A stretch of DNA of 64,000 nucleotides from Geminisphaera colitermitum TAV2 (GTDB taxonomy: Bacteria > Verrucomicrobiota > Verrucomicrobiia > Opitutales > Opitutaceae), in NCBI RefSeq assembly GCF_000171235.2, contig NZ_ABEA03000005.1, forward strand, positions 1-64,000, written 5' to 3'. Of this stretch, positions 25,532 to 34,770 are shown in pieces; the stretch's first letter is position 1; each line of letters begins with the position of its first letter. The translations under genes and the position numbers were made by a program. The notes beneath the pieces are model-generated. The model ran no database searches and was not told the DNA's origin. It saw only the letters and a list, made by a program, of their open reading frames with translations.

Positions 25532-28500
25532 TCAGAAGGCGCGGAGTTGCGGGAGATAGAACCAGATTTCGCCGTTGATGGGTTCGTCCGCGCTGCGACC
25601 GGCGATTTGAATCAATTGCAGAACACGAGTGGCGTCCTCCGGCAACGTGCCGAGGGCGGGATGCAACACGCCGCGAACGCCGAAATCGGGGAAATATTCG
25701 CGATTGGCCGAACCGCCGTCACCGCCGTCGCTGGCGGTGGGCGCGCCGGCTTCGTCGCTCTTGACTGGGAACCATCCACTCTTGCTGTTGGTAATCATGG
25801 ACACGGCGGCGATACCGGTCAAACCGGGTCGCACTTCATAGCCGACCACGCTGTCAACTTTGCTCGTTCCGGGAACGAAGCCGTGAAGCGAAACGGGGCC
25901 GTTGAATTGCACAACAACGCCGCTTGTTCCAGTCACGTTGTTAAAAATGACTTTGCGCACGGCCACACCGTCAATCACCTCGTCGCCGATGCTGGCGCCG
26001 GCAGGCAACGCTGGCAGTGTCCAGCCCGACCAATCGTTCGGATTGTAGAGCGCGTTCGGGCGCTCGAAGAGTTGCGTGTAGTTTTGGAAACTATGGCGGG
26101 TCGCGCTGAAAATCGCCTTTGCCATCGCCGCCGCGCCGCGAGGCGTGGGGTGCACGTTGTCAGTTTTCAAGTAACCCTCGCGCGTGACAAAACCGCGCGG
26201 TTCCGTCGTCATAGCATCCCAAATATTGGCGACCCAAACGCCGTTCGCGGGATCGTGTTTGGTGTCGATGTAATCGCGGATGGCAAGGTGGTCGGCAAGT
26301 TTCGCGCCTTTGACGGCGGGGTCACTGTCGCCGACGTAAGTTTGAAACGGATATTCGTTGAGAAGGATGAGTGCTTTGCCCGCCGTTTGGTGCGCGGCGA
26401 TAATGGTGTTGATGTTCGTTTTCCCCTTCGCAACGGAGATGCCCATATTGCGGTCGTTGGCGCTGATGAGAACGATGCTGCCGACGGTCGGTTTGTTCAC
26501 CAAGGGCGTGAGGTAGGTGGCGACAAATTGATCCGAACTGATGCCGCCTTTTGAAGAGAGGTTGTCTTTTTTGATGGTAATCGCGCCTTGCAAAAGTTGC
26601 TCGGCCCATATCTGCGGATAACGGCTGTCGCGTGTGCCGGAATTGTAGGCGACCGAACGACTGTCACCGCCAACTCCCCAATCTCCAACGGGCAAACGCG
26701 GGATTCCAAGACTTAGAACGCTGCGTTCTCGATTAACATCCGCCATGTTTATAGTGCCGTCACAAGTCACATCAAAATGGAATCCGGAAGCATCCACGGA
26801 AGTGCCCAAACGACTGCGCGACAAATTGACGTCAACCATGTTTATGTTGCCATCGCCGTTCAAATCGCCCGGCAAAATGCCCGCCGTAAGCGAGACCGCG
26901 TCGAGCATTCCGCCGTCTTCGGCGATGATGTTTTGCAGTTGGATTTTCAGCACTTGCGCATTGGCGACACCCGTAACGGTGACGACGGCCTGATAGTCCA
27001 CGATTTCCACGGGCAACTCGACTTCACCCTCACCGATGACAACCTCCGCCGCACCGACGGACGCAACTGCTTTGTCGAACTCGACAACAAACGTCAGCTC
27101 GTCGCCGAAGCGGCATTCGACAGATGGCGGTTCGAGTGGCTCGTCAAAATCGTCGACCCAAAACTGAACCGGGATGCCGAATGTTCCCGCGCTTCCGTGG
27201 GCGCGTATGGAAAGCGCCTCGACCGGTTGCGGCGGCAATGCCGACCCCGGCTCCTCCGGGATTTCAGGTTCGCCCGGAGTTTCAGGATCCTCCGTCTCGT
27301 CATCGCCGACGCCGGAGAGGGGGGGGATGACGGCTTCGTCGGTCAGCGAAAAATTATCCAACAAAATTTCGCCGACAAAATCACTTGTTGCGCTGCCGTT
27401 GGCGGGATTGCGCGTGATGTTAAAGTTGTTGATGGTGACCGGCGCAGTTTCGTTCGTCCAGTCGCTGCCCTTGCCGCCGCTGCCGGCGACCCCCGAGGCG
27501 ATTTTAGTGTTGTCAAGCCAGACATCCATTGTGCCCGTGGCGACGCTGCCGCCATTGTAAACGAGCGTTTCGGCGGAGCTGTTAAAAACGATTCGTAAGG
27601 TATGCTTTTGGTTTTGTGAAAACTCGCCGAGCGTGGCCGACGTGTCGGGCACGTTGTTTGTTCCCGTGACGCGCCGCACGCCACCCTGTCCGATGCAAAG
27701 CGCGAAGACGGTGTTGCCATTCGCCGCCCAGCCGTTGCCGAGCCGCAACATCCAACCTATGCCCTGCGCAGCGGCGTTTTCCGGCTCGTAAAAATCGAAC
27801 GCCAACATGCCGCTATCACTCTCGCCGCCGAGAGCGTTGGATGCCGTTGAAAGAAGAAAATTGTAATTCCCGTAACTCGCCGTGCCGTTCGCGTTGCTGG
27901 TGTCGGCGACGCGCAAATACCGGTTTTCCGTTCCGCTGCCGAAATGGTTTCCCGAGTCGGTGACGATGCGCGAAAACAATGTGTTGCCGTCGTCGGTTGT
28001 TTGCGGCGCGGTTTGCGGCGACCAGCCGTTTAGCGTGTAGGAAAGCGGCAGGGCGGAGCCGCTCGTGTAATCATTAAAATCGTTTGAAAAATTTGTGTTT
28101 CCCTGCGAGCTGAGCCGCCGCGCGCGCTGGTCGAGGAAGAGCGAAAACGGTTGCAACGTATCGCCCAGGCCCTGGCCCTCGAAGTGATCCTCCGGCGTGG
28201 TGAGCACATTGACTTCGGGATGGCTTCTGCGCTGCAAATTTGGACGGGGGCCGCGCGACCCGATGGCGTATCCGAAACGCGCCTGCTCGCTGAGCACGAC
28301 GGGCTGCCACGACGGCCAATCTGTGTCGTTGGTGGCGGTGCCTTCGAGGTTCCAGAAAATGGAATGAATCGCACTGAGACCGTGCGAAATGCTGCCGGAG
28401 GGTCCGCGGAAACGAGCCTCAAAACGGCTGTTCAAGGTTGTGCAAACATCAATCAAATTGGCCTGGCTGAGATGCGCGTGAAAATCGCTTGCCAAGCCGC

Positions 28501-29869
28501 CCGTCGCGTAACCGCCCGCCGGAGCGTTCGGTCCGCCCGTGGCGTGACCCGTCAGCGCGTCGAAACAATTATGAATCACATTTCCCGCCGCGCCGATTCC
28601 TGTGATTTGAAACCCGTGTCGCGCGAAACGCGCTTCGCAATGCTGGATGAGACTTTCGCCAGTGTTGTAGAGTTGAAACATGTAACCGTTGCCACCGCCG
28701 CCGCCGTATTCGGGACGTCCGAAAGCGCAGCGTTCAATCGTCACGTGCGTCGAATCCTCTGCCGAAATACCACCGCTCAAAATGTGCGCGGTGGTGGTGT
28801 TTCCCGACGGTTGATAGCTCGAAATCCGCCGTGCCCAGCAATCGCGCACACGCTCGAATTTGATGAAAAAACAACCCGTCACATCGTAACCCATCGTGCC
28901 TGATTTGCTCGTGTCGTTTTCGTCCCAGGTGGTGCCGATGTGCTGGATGTTGCCGACGGAAAAATCTTCGAGGCCGACTTCGGAGAGCGGAGCGGCGGTG
29001 AGACGGACGACGCGGGCATTGTCGCGCAATTTCAGCGAATAACGCACGGGCGCGTCCACGGTGAGCGTGTTATTGGCGGCGTCCACGGCGAGCACGGTGC
29101 GGCGGTAACGCAAACCGCGCAGGCCGTTGGGCGAGGAACTGCGGGCTTCCTCATTTTGCCAGTCGTTGGGGCCGAATTTGGCGGCGTTTTCAGTGTAATC
29201 GGAGCGGGATTTCCAATCGGTGCCGTGTTCCGTCACCCAGGCCTCCGTGATGTCGTTGCGAACGACGACAGTGTCGCCAACCGCGAACGCGGAGGTGTCC
29301 GTGACGGGGATGGTTTTGGTCGAATGCAACAAATCTTGCGAAAGCGGCGCGTAGGCGTTTCCCACGGCGAGCGGCGCGCTATTGAAGGAGCCTTTGACGC
29401 GAATGACGTGTTTGTAACGCATCGAGGTCGAGGCGTGCAGGAGGAAGGTTTGGCCGCGACCCGCGCCGCGCAAGACGACGTTCGGTTTGTCCATCAACAA
29501 TGCCTCGTTTTTGTCGCCTGCCGTGGAGAGCCGGTAAGTGCCGACAGGAAGAAAGACTACGCCGCCTCCCGCGTTACCCGCAGCGTTGATGGCGGTCTGA
29601 ATCGCGGCGGTGGCGTCGGTCGCTCCGGACGAGTCGGCATTATAAGGCGCGGCAGTGACGTCATACACCGGGCCGGTGATGTTCGGGATCGTCGCCTCGC
29701 CCACGTGGTAGCCGGCATAGGACAAATCTTGAAGAACCTTGCCGGTGTCGAGATTGGCGGACTCCGGATAGTAGCCGATTTCCGGATACAGTTCCGAGCG
29801 CCACGAGGCGGCCGAGAGTGTGGCGGCGGAAAGCACGGAGAGAAGAACGAGGCGGAATGAGAGGTGCAT
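25532..29869 (-). CDS. Giant secreted multidomain protein: beta-helix, LamG-like, dockerin-like, SGNH esterase
   Basis: About 1445 aa from the Met of MHLSFRLVLLSVLSAATLSA (signal peptide). Approximate order: beta-helix pectate-lyase-3 domain, 25-590; a LamG-like beta-sandwich, 595-845, also found in the PEP-CTERM protein at 32631; an acidic Pro/Glu linker, 850-890; an Ig-like domain, 890-990; two dockerin-like calcium loops (GDLNGDGNINMVDVNLSRSR and a second DVTCDGTINMADVN), 995-1045; an SGNH hydrolase, 1060-1240, with GDSRS, SANDRN and DNVHPT blocks; and a C-terminal beta region. It probably trims and de-esterifies a polymer. Two LacI-type operators lie upstream at 29961-30002. The PGEP-type linker coincides with a G-rich tract at 27317. 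Confidence 0.8.
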   Translation of the reverse strand: MHLSFRLVLLSVLSAATLSAASWRSELYPEIGYYPESANLDTGKVLQDLSYAGYHVGEATIPNITGPVYDVTAAPYNADSSGATDATAAIQTAINAAGNAGGGVVFLPVGTYRLSTAGDKNEALLMDKPNVVLRGAGRGQTFLLHASTSMRYKHVIRVKGSFNSAPLAVGNAYAPLSQDLLHSTKTIPVTDTSAFAVGDTVVVRNDITEAWVTEHGTDWKSRSDYTENAAKFGPNDWQNEEARSSSPNGLRGLRYRRTVLAVDAANNTLTVDAPVRYSLKLRDNARVVRLTAAPLSEVGLEDFSVGNIQHIGTTWDENDTSKSGTMGYDVTGCFFIKFERVRDCWARRISSYQPSGNTTTAHILSGGISAEDSTHVTIERCAFGRPEYGGGGGNGYMFQLYNTGESLIQHCEARFARHGFQITGIGAAGNVIHNCFDALTGHATGGPNAPAGGYATGGLASDFHAHLSQANLIDVCTTLNSRFEARFRGPSGSISHGLSAIHSIFWNLEGTATNDTDWPSWQPVVLSEQARFGYAIGSRGPRPNLQRRSHPEVNVLTTPEDHFEGQGLGDTLQPFSLFLDQRARRLSSQGNTNFSNDFNDYTSGSALPLSYTLNGWSPQTAPQTTDDGNTLFSRIVTDSGNHFGSGTENRYLRVADTSNANGTASYGNYNFLLSTASNALGGESDSGMLAFDFYEPENAAAQGIGWMLRLGNGWAANGNTVFALCIGQGGVRRVTGTNNVPDTSATLGEFSQNQKHTLRIVFNSSAETLVYNGGSVATGTMDVWLDNTKIASGVAGSGGKGSDWTNETAPVTINNFNITRNPANGSATSDFVGEILLDNFSLTDEAVIPPLSGVGDDETEDPETPGEPEIPEEPGSALPPQPVEALSIRAHGSAGTFGIPVQFWVDDFDEPLEPPSVECRFGDELTFVVEFDKAVASVGAAEVVIGEGEVELPVEIVDYQAVVTVTGVANAQVLKIQLQNIIAEDGGMLDAVSLTAGILPGDLNGDGNINMVDVNLSRSRLGTSVDASGFHFDVTCDGTINMADVNRERSVLSLGIPRLPVGDWGVGGDSRSVAYNSGTRDSRYPQIWAEQLLQGAITIKKDNLSSKGGISSDQFVATYLTPLVNKPTVGSIVLISANDRNMGISVAKGKTNINTIIAAHQTAGKALILLNEYPFQTYVGDSDPAVKGAKLADHLAIRDYIDTKHDPANGVWVANIWDAMTTEPRGFVTREGYLKTDNVHPTPRGAAAMAKAIFSATRHSFQNYTQLFERPNALYNPNDWSGWTLPALPAGASIGDEVIDGVAVRKVIFNNVTGTSGVVVQFNGPVSLHGFVPGTSKVDSVVGYEVRPGLTGIAAVSMITNSKSGWFPVKSDEAGAPTASDGGDGGSANREYFPDFGVRGVLHPALGTLPEDATRVLQLIQIAGRSADEPINGEIWFYLPQLRAF

Positions 29870-29960
29870 GATCGGAAAAGGGTTAACCGGAGCGGGAGGG
29901 GAAATGGATGAACGTCCACGACTGTTTCCGTCCGTGGACAGATTGGCCAACACCGGTTCA

Positions 29961-30002
29961 TTTACACACGTGAACGACCGAAGGGATCTTCACCTGTGTA
30001 AA
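29961..30002. promoter_or_regulatory. Two LacI-type operators in the divergent promoter region
   Basis: TTCACCTGTGTAAA occurs at 29989-30002, and its reverse-strand variant TTCACGTGTGTAAA at 29961-29974, 28 bp apart start to start. They lie between the giant beta-helix gene and the fucosidase gene. Arms GTTCA and TGAAC flank the first site, giving a palindrome at 29956-29975. Two sites in such a spacing could allow cooperative repression of both genes. Confidence 0.7.
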
Positions 30003-30052
30003 CAGGACGCCTGTTGTCACGGGGCCCCTAGCCGCGCGAGCCTCTTCCTCCC

Positions 30053-31468
30053 ATGATCCCGCACAGCCCGCATAAAAACGCCTCCGACCAAGACCGGCCC
30101 GCTCCCGCCAATCCGCACGCATGGTTTCGGGAGGCAACCTATGGACTTTTTATTCACTGGGGCCCGGCCTCCCGGCATGGACGAGGCGAGCAGATTCTCA
30201 TGCGTGATCTGCGCGACCAGCGCGAATACGCCCGACAGGCCTGCGCGTGGAATCCTTCCGCATTCGATGCCGGGGAATGGGCGCGAATCGCTATGCGCGG
30301 CGGGTTTCGTTACGCGGTCTTGGTCACACGTCATCACGACGGTTTTTGTATATGGGATACCGATACGACCGATTACTCCAGCGCGAGCCAGGCGGCGGGC
30401 CGTGATTTTGTGCGCGAGTATGTCGAGGCGTTCCGCGCCGCCGGCCTGCGTGTGGGGCTTTATTATTCGTGGAATGATTTTCGCATCCCGGCGATGTTCG
30501 CCGGACCCAAGGACGATCCCGCCGGATGGGCCCGCTTCTGCAACTATACACACGCTCAGGTGCGCGAATTGATGACCCGCTACGGCAAGATAGACCTGCT
30601 CTGGTTTGACGGTGTGTGGCCGGGTTCCGCCGCCGATTGGCGTAGCGCCGAACTCGTCGAGGAAGTGCGCCGCCTGCAACCCGGCATCCTCATCAACAAC
30701 CGGCTCGGTTTCGTCGGCGTGGAGGAGGATCAGTATGGCGCGGGCGGCGATTTCGGCACGCCGGAGCATCACAGCACGGCGCTTCCCGGTCGCCTCTGGG
30801 AATCGTGCCAGGTGAGCACATGGCGACTCTGGGGATATTGTCCCGGAGAACGCTGGCGCGCCGCGGATGTCCTGCTGGATTCGCTGACCGAAGCGTCCAC
30901 CCAGGGAGGCAATCTATTACTCAATGTTGGCCCCGACGCCGAGGGCCGGATTCCGGCGGAATTTGTCGAACGCAGCAACGCCATCGGAGACTGGTTGCGC
31001 ATCCACGGCGAGGCCGTTTACGGCACGGAGACCGTCGCCGTCGGTGAATGCACACTGTTCGGACGCCAGACCCGGCGCGGCAATACGCTGTATCTGATCA
31101 TTCGCTTCTGGCCCGGCTCCACCTTGCGCTTTCAAGGTCTGGCTACGTCGGTTCGTCGCGCAACGTTGCTGACCACCGGCAGGGAAATAAGCTGTCGGCG
31201 GGATGACGGCGGGCGAGGCATCATTTTGGAAGGACTTCCGGAAACGTCACCACATCCCATGTTCCCGGTCATCCGCTTGGAACTGGACGGCGAACCGCGA
31301 ACGTTGCCGACATTTCTATCCGGCATGTGGGGTGGCAACCCTGCGCGGCTGCTTGCTTGGGCGCGAGAACGCGGCGACGGCGTCATGGCCGACGGCTCCC
31401 ACCGTCCGATTACACAGCCTCTCTCTCGTAGTGATAAAATGATGACACCTGTTCACCCGTGTAAATAA
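30053..31468 (+). CDS. Alpha-L-fucosidase (GH29)
   Basis: 471 aa. Opening WFREATYGLFIHWGPASRHG and VLVTRHHDGFCIWDTDTTDY are GH29 hallmarks, and the catalytic nucleophile is probably D186 in DLLWFDGVWP. It removes terminal alpha-L-fucose. No signal peptide is visible, so it may act in the cytoplasm on imported oligosaccharides, in contrast to the secreted proteins around it. Its stop codon (31466-31468) lies within the operator for the next gene, which suggests that the dehydrogenase has its own regulated promoter. The start at 30053 is the first in-frame ATG after the operators. Confidence 0.9.
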   Translation: MIPHSPHKNASDQDRPAPANPHAWFREATYGLFIHWGPASRHGRGEQILMRDLRDQREYARQACAWNPSAFDAGEWARIAMRGGFRYAVLVTRHHDGFCIWDTDTTDYSSASQAAGRDFVREYVEAFRAAGLRVGLYYSWNDFRIPAMFAGPKDDPAGWARFCNYTHAQVRELMTRYGKIDLLWFDGVWPGSAADWRSAELVEEVRRLQPGILINNRLGFVGVEEDQYGAGGDFGTPEHHSTALPGRLWESCQVSTWRLWGYCPGERWRAADVLLDSLTEASTQGGNLLLNVGPDAEGRIPAEFVERSNAIGDWLRIHGEAVYGTETVAVGECTLFGRQTRRGNTLYLIIRFWPGSTLRFQGLATSVRRATLLTTGREISCRRDDGGRGIILEGLPETSPHPMFPVIRLELDGEPRTLPTFLSGMWGGNPARLLAWARERGDGVMADGSHRPITQPLSRSDKMMTPVHPCK

Positions 31469-31473
31469 CACAC
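31452..31473. promoter_or_regulatory. LacI-type operator before the dehydrogenase gene
   Basis: TTCACCCGTGTAAA at 31452-31465 continues with TAACACAC, so the half-site symmetry GTGTAA/ACAC is kept. It spans the fucosidase stop codon and ends 19 bp before the dehydrogenase ATG. It differs from the site at the regulator gene by one base in the 14-mer. Confidence 0.7.
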
Positions 31474-31491
31474 CACTGGCAAGTGCGCATC

Positions 31492-32583
31492 ATGTCGGTG
31501 AACAGTCAGGCGATGCTCCAGACCCTTCAGATTGCCTCCACCATTGGAGACGGGATACCGTCGCCACGGAGCCGTGCAGGCGCTCAGGTAGTATTCACAT
31601 TAGCCGACGAGGACCGCCGCCTGTTTTTCCCGGATCACAACGATTGCCTGCCCGTCGAAACCATCTGGATCAACGCGCCGTGGATGGAGCGTGCGGAGTG
31701 GGACGAGTGCCTCGCAGAGCATCGCCCGCGCGTGCTCGTCACCGGATGGAACACGCCCGCGCTGCCGGAGAGGCACGCCGCGGTGCGAGGAGGCTCGGTT
31801 GACTATGTATGCCATGTGACGGGGTCGGTGCGGCAGATCGTAACGCGCGAACTCATCGCCTGCGGTCTGAAAGTCAGCAACTGGGGAACGCTAGCCGCCC
31901 CGCAGGTCGCTGAACATGCGTTGCTGCTGGCGCTGGCGGCGTTGCGCAACCTTGGTGCCTGGCGGGAATTCATGTGTCGCCCTGCCGATGAACAACATTG
32001 GCATAAACATCAACTGGCGACGCGCACGTTGCATGGCAAACGCGTGGCGATTCACGGTTTTGGCAGCATTGCCCGCGAATTTATCGCACTCCTGCAACCA
32101 TTCCACGCGCAGGTGACGGCCTTCTCAGAGGGCGTGCCCCCGTCATTCATGCAAAAGCACGGAGCGTCCCCGGCGGCATCGTTGCGCGAACTGGCCGAGA
32201 ACGCGGACGTGTTTATTGAATGCGAGGCGTTGACGGAGGCGAACGTAGGAAGCGTCAACGCCGCCGTGTTGTCCGCGTTGCCGCGCGGAGCCGTATTCGT
32301 AAACGTAGGACGCGGAGCCGTCGTGAATGAGACCGCGCTTGTCGAGATGGCCCGTGAATACGGCCTGCGAGTGGCGGGCGATGTGTTTGCCAGTGAACCC
32401 TTGCCGCCCGATTCGCCCATTTTCGCGCTGCCCGGCGCAGTCCTTTCCCCGCACATAGGCGGCCCCGCGTTCGACACTTATCCGGCCTGTGGCGCGCGTG
32501 CACTGGAAAACGTCCGCCGTTACCTCGCCGGTCTTCAACCCGAAGGTCTTATCACCACCGAAATTTTTGACCGCTCCACCTGA
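31492..32583 (+). CDS. D-isomer-specific 2-hydroxyacid dehydrogenase family protein
   Basis: About 363 aa. Two-domain NAD-dependent dehydrogenase: Rossmann motif IHGFGSIAREFI, then VFVNVGRGAVVNETALVEM, GDVFASEPLPPDSP and SPHIGGPAF with the catalytic His (the D-lactate/phosphoglycerate dehydrogenase pattern). It could reduce a 2-keto acid, such as a keto-deoxy product of uronate, rhamnose or fucose breakdown, but the substrate is inferred only from the neighbours. The ATG at 31492 is preferred; a GTG at 31483 is in frame. Confidence 0.85.
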   Translation: MSVNSQAMLQTLQIASTIGDGIPSPRSRAGAQVVFTLADEDRRLFFPDHNDCLPVETIWINAPWMERAEWDECLAEHRPRVLVTGWNTPALPERHAAVRGGSVDYVCHVTGSVRQIVTRELIACGLKVSNWGTLAAPQVAEHALLLALAALRNLGAWREFMCRPADEQHWHKHQLATRTLHGKRVAIHGFGSIAREFIALLQPFHAQVTAFSEGVPPSFMQKHGASPAASLRELAENADVFIECEALTEANVGSVNAAVLSALPRGAVFVNVGRGAVVNETALVEMAREYGLRVAGDVFASEPLPPDSPIFALPGAVLSPHIGGPAFDTYPACGARALENVRRYLAGLQPEGLITTEIFDRST

Positions 32584-32630
32584 GTGGCAAAATAGAAACC
32601 CGAACATCAACCCAAAACAATGGATCGCAT

Positions 32631-33587
32631 ATGCATATATACATAAAAACCTCGCTTGTCCGCATCCTGTCCGCGCTCTGCGCGTTCTTGGTCGGAGGCA
32701 TGACAGCTCACGCCGCCGACGTTTTCTATCAAGACTTCGATTCCTACACAGCCGGAGCCGCGCTGCCACGTGCTTATTCGGGGGCGAACACCTTCAACAC
32801 GGAGTCGTCTGGGGACGTTCACGACGGAATCAATTACTTCACCAATATTGTCCAAGACACCACCAACCTCTTCGGACGCGGCACCACCAACCAATACCTG
32901 CGTTATGAGGATACGAATGCCTTGGGCGGCAATTTGATGCGGCTCTCCACCGGCACCAACCGCATCAGCACCCAAGTCGGTACACTCTCGTTTGATTTCG
33001 TCATCCCCTCCGCCGGCACACGCACCGGCTGGGGCATTTATCTGGGCAACGGCTGGCCCGGAAGTGGAAACTCGGTGTTCGGTATGCTTCTCAGATTTAA
33101 CGACAAGGGCATCTACGCATTCCAAAACAAGGGTGCCTCTTTAGCGACTGCTCCAATGTCAGAGGATGCCTATTACACCTTCGGCACGGCCGCCACTCTG
33201 TCCATTGTGTTCAACAGTTCCCCGACCGCCATCACCTATGACGGCTACACGCTCGCATCGGGCGCGATGGACGTGTGGCTCGGCACGACGCGCATCGGAC
33301 AGGGCATCCCCGCGGCAGGCGGCAAAGGCCAACCCGATCCAGATGGTTGGGTTCCTGGCTCCAGGGTAGGCGCCACAGCAATCGACATCAACAATATCAA
33401 CATATCCTTCAACTATGGCAACGAGTTCACCGGCGCCCTCCTCATCGACAACTTCAAGATCACCGACACGGCGATCGCCCCGTCCGCGGTTCCTGAGCCC
33501 GCCTCGGCGGCCTTGTTCGGTGGTATCGGAATTCTGGTGACGACGCTCGTCTGGAAGCGCCATCGCGCCATGTCCGCCGGTCTGTAA
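32631..33587 (+). CDS. PEP-CTERM protein with LamG-like domain
   Basis: 318 aa. A signal peptide (to GMTAHAADVF) precedes one domain with YQDFDSYTAGAALP, TTNQYLRYEDTN, GAMDVWLGTTRIGQGIPAAG and ALLIDNFKITDTAIAP; the same blocks occur in order in the middle of the giant protein (25532-29869). The end, VPEPASAALFGGIGILVTTL with a basic tail, is a PEP-CTERM signal. It is likely a surface-anchored glycan-binding protein made with the fucosidase and dehydrogenase cluster, though no operator precedes it in the 47-bp gap. Confidence 0.85.
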   Translation: MHIYIKTSLVRILSALCAFLVGGMTAHAADVFYQDFDSYTAGAALPRAYSGANTFNTESSGDVHDGINYFTNIVQDTTNLFGRGTTNQYLRYEDTNALGGNLMRLSTGTNRISTQVGTLSFDFVIPSAGTRTGWGIYLGNGWPGSGNSVFGMLLRFNDKGIYAFQNKGASLATAPMSEDAYYTFGTAATLSIVFNSSPTAITYDGYTLASGAMDVWLGTTRIGQGIPAAGGKGQPDPDGWVPGSRVGATAIDINNINISFNYGNEFTGALLIDNFKITDTAIAPSAVPEPASAALFGGIGILVTTLVWKRHRAMSAGL

Positions 33588-33968
33588 GAGCCTGTTTGTT
33601 GTTTTCCGGAACGCGCCGGACCGGACATGGTCTCGCGTTCTGGAATCACTGAGCTTATCCGCCGCTCCATCGCGCTGTTCGACGTAGTTCAGTCGCACAA
33701 GCGCGGTTGCCTGATGCTTGCTCTGCCTGAAAACGCCGTCGACCTAGAAACGCTCCTGCATGCCCTGCACGCGGGCAACCAGCGTTTCGAGGTTTTCGCC
33801 GCGCATAACTTCCCATCCGGACTTGATCCGCCCTCAAGAGAAGTCCTCAGTCCTTCGTGATTGTCCGTGATTCTCTTGGCTGGAATACTGCCAGCATGTC
33901 GCTTCCAGCATCCGACAACGACGACGTGACGAGCCTCACGACCTTTGAGGTTCTGGTTTTCGCGCCTT
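33588..33968. other. Gap without a recognisable gene
   Basis: I cannot recognise a product in either strand here. Short open frames exist but do not look like a known family or have a good start. The stretch leads into gene fragments and is probably the left edge of an eroded island. Confidence 0.5.
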
Positions 33969-34295
33969 CGCGCTGAGCACGCCGAGGCGCAATACACTGC
34001 TCGCGGCCGCATCCGCCGCATGACCGAGGACGTGGCGCTCATGGAGAAGCAAATTGCCGGCATGGAAAAGGACCTGTCGGTCCGGGCGGATACGCGCGGC
34101 GATAAGTTTTCTGTGATCGTAGATCGGCGTCACTTCGTGGAACGGCTGGAAGCCGGCGCCGCGTTGATCAAGGCCGTGGACCGTCTCCTCGACAAGCGGG
34201 CCTCGGAAATCGTCATGCAGATCGCCGGCTTCAACGTGGAGTTCCGCCACACGCTGCCGGATACGCTGACGATCCGGGGAGCAGCACGAACCTGA
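33969..34295 (+). pseudogene. Fragment of a helicase/N6-DNA-methylase type protein
   Basis: About 108 residues in frame, without the ends of a real gene. MTEDVALMEKQIAGMEKDLS, DTRGDKFSVIVDRRHF and IVMQIAGFNVEFRHTLPDTL resemble the late coiled-coil-plus-core segment of large SNF2-like helicase/DNA methylase proteins found on plasmids, phages and integrative elements. No helicase or methylase core motif remains. It meets a truncated nuclease fragment on the opposite strand near 34284. The family match is a judgment from memory, so moderate confidence. Confidence 0.45.
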
Positions 34296-34620
34296 CCGCG
34301 CGCTGATCTTGGGCCACCATGGCCCAATAATGGTTCAGTGCTTCGACCACCTCGTCGGATCGCAGCGTGAGCGACCGGCTTGTTCCGGCTTTCGCCTGCA
34401 CGGTTTTGACAACTGCAGCCGTTATGACCTCGAAATCCTCGGAAGACTCGATGTAAAGCGCCTCCGCGTCGCCCAACTCCAGCCAAGCGAAAACCGTTAA
34501 CCACCATTGGAACACAAAGCCCTCCGTTGTCGCCGTGGCGCGGCGACGTTCATCCGCCGGCAGGGCTGGAGGGATTCCCGACACGAATCCCATATCATGG
34601 ATGCGCAGCGGGTAGCGCAA
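34280..34620 (-). pseudogene. Truncated Cap4/DUF4297-like nuclease N-terminus
   Basis: About 110 residues. ELGDAEALYIESSEDFEVI followed by VVKTVQAKAGTSRSLTLRS and EALNHYWAM resembles the N-terminal dsDNA-nuclease domain (DUF4297, as in CBASS effector Cap4), with an E-(x)n-Q-x-K arrangement compatible with a PD-(D/E)xK-like site. It ends abruptly at RFVLL near 34284 and then runs into unrelated sequence. It diverges from the 562-aa gene (34771). No CD-NTase is seen. This is an inference from motif memory. Confidence 0.5.
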
Positions 34621-34739
34621 GAATGTTCACTGCGACGCTCACTTGCCCGGCAAGACATGAGGCACTGTCCGGCGATGGAGCCTTGGTATCGTGTCGAGCG
34701 TTGGTCTGATCGTTTCTCTTTTTTTGGGTTTTTTCTTGA

Positions 34740-34756
34740 AATAACAATATGTTATT
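34740..34756. promoter_or_regulatory. AT-rich inverted repeat before the 562-aa gene
   Basis: AATAAC-AATAT-GTTATT, 15 bp before the ATG at 34771 and centred in the 150-bp divergent region. It is an island of low GC in a GC-rich region and a plausible operator or promoter element. The binding protein is unknown. Confidence 0.4.
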
Positions 34757-34770
34757 ACTATTTGTAAATA

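Noticed and set aside
24891-29869. A true cellulosome
   Set aside because: Only one dockerin-like protein and one weakly cohesin-like protein are seen, with no scaffoldin; kept as a speculative pairing only.
33627-33860. Short plus-strand frame ALPENAVDLETLLHALHAG...
   Set aside because: No recognisable family, doubtful start and partly overlapped by equally plausible minus-strand frames; not supported as a gene.
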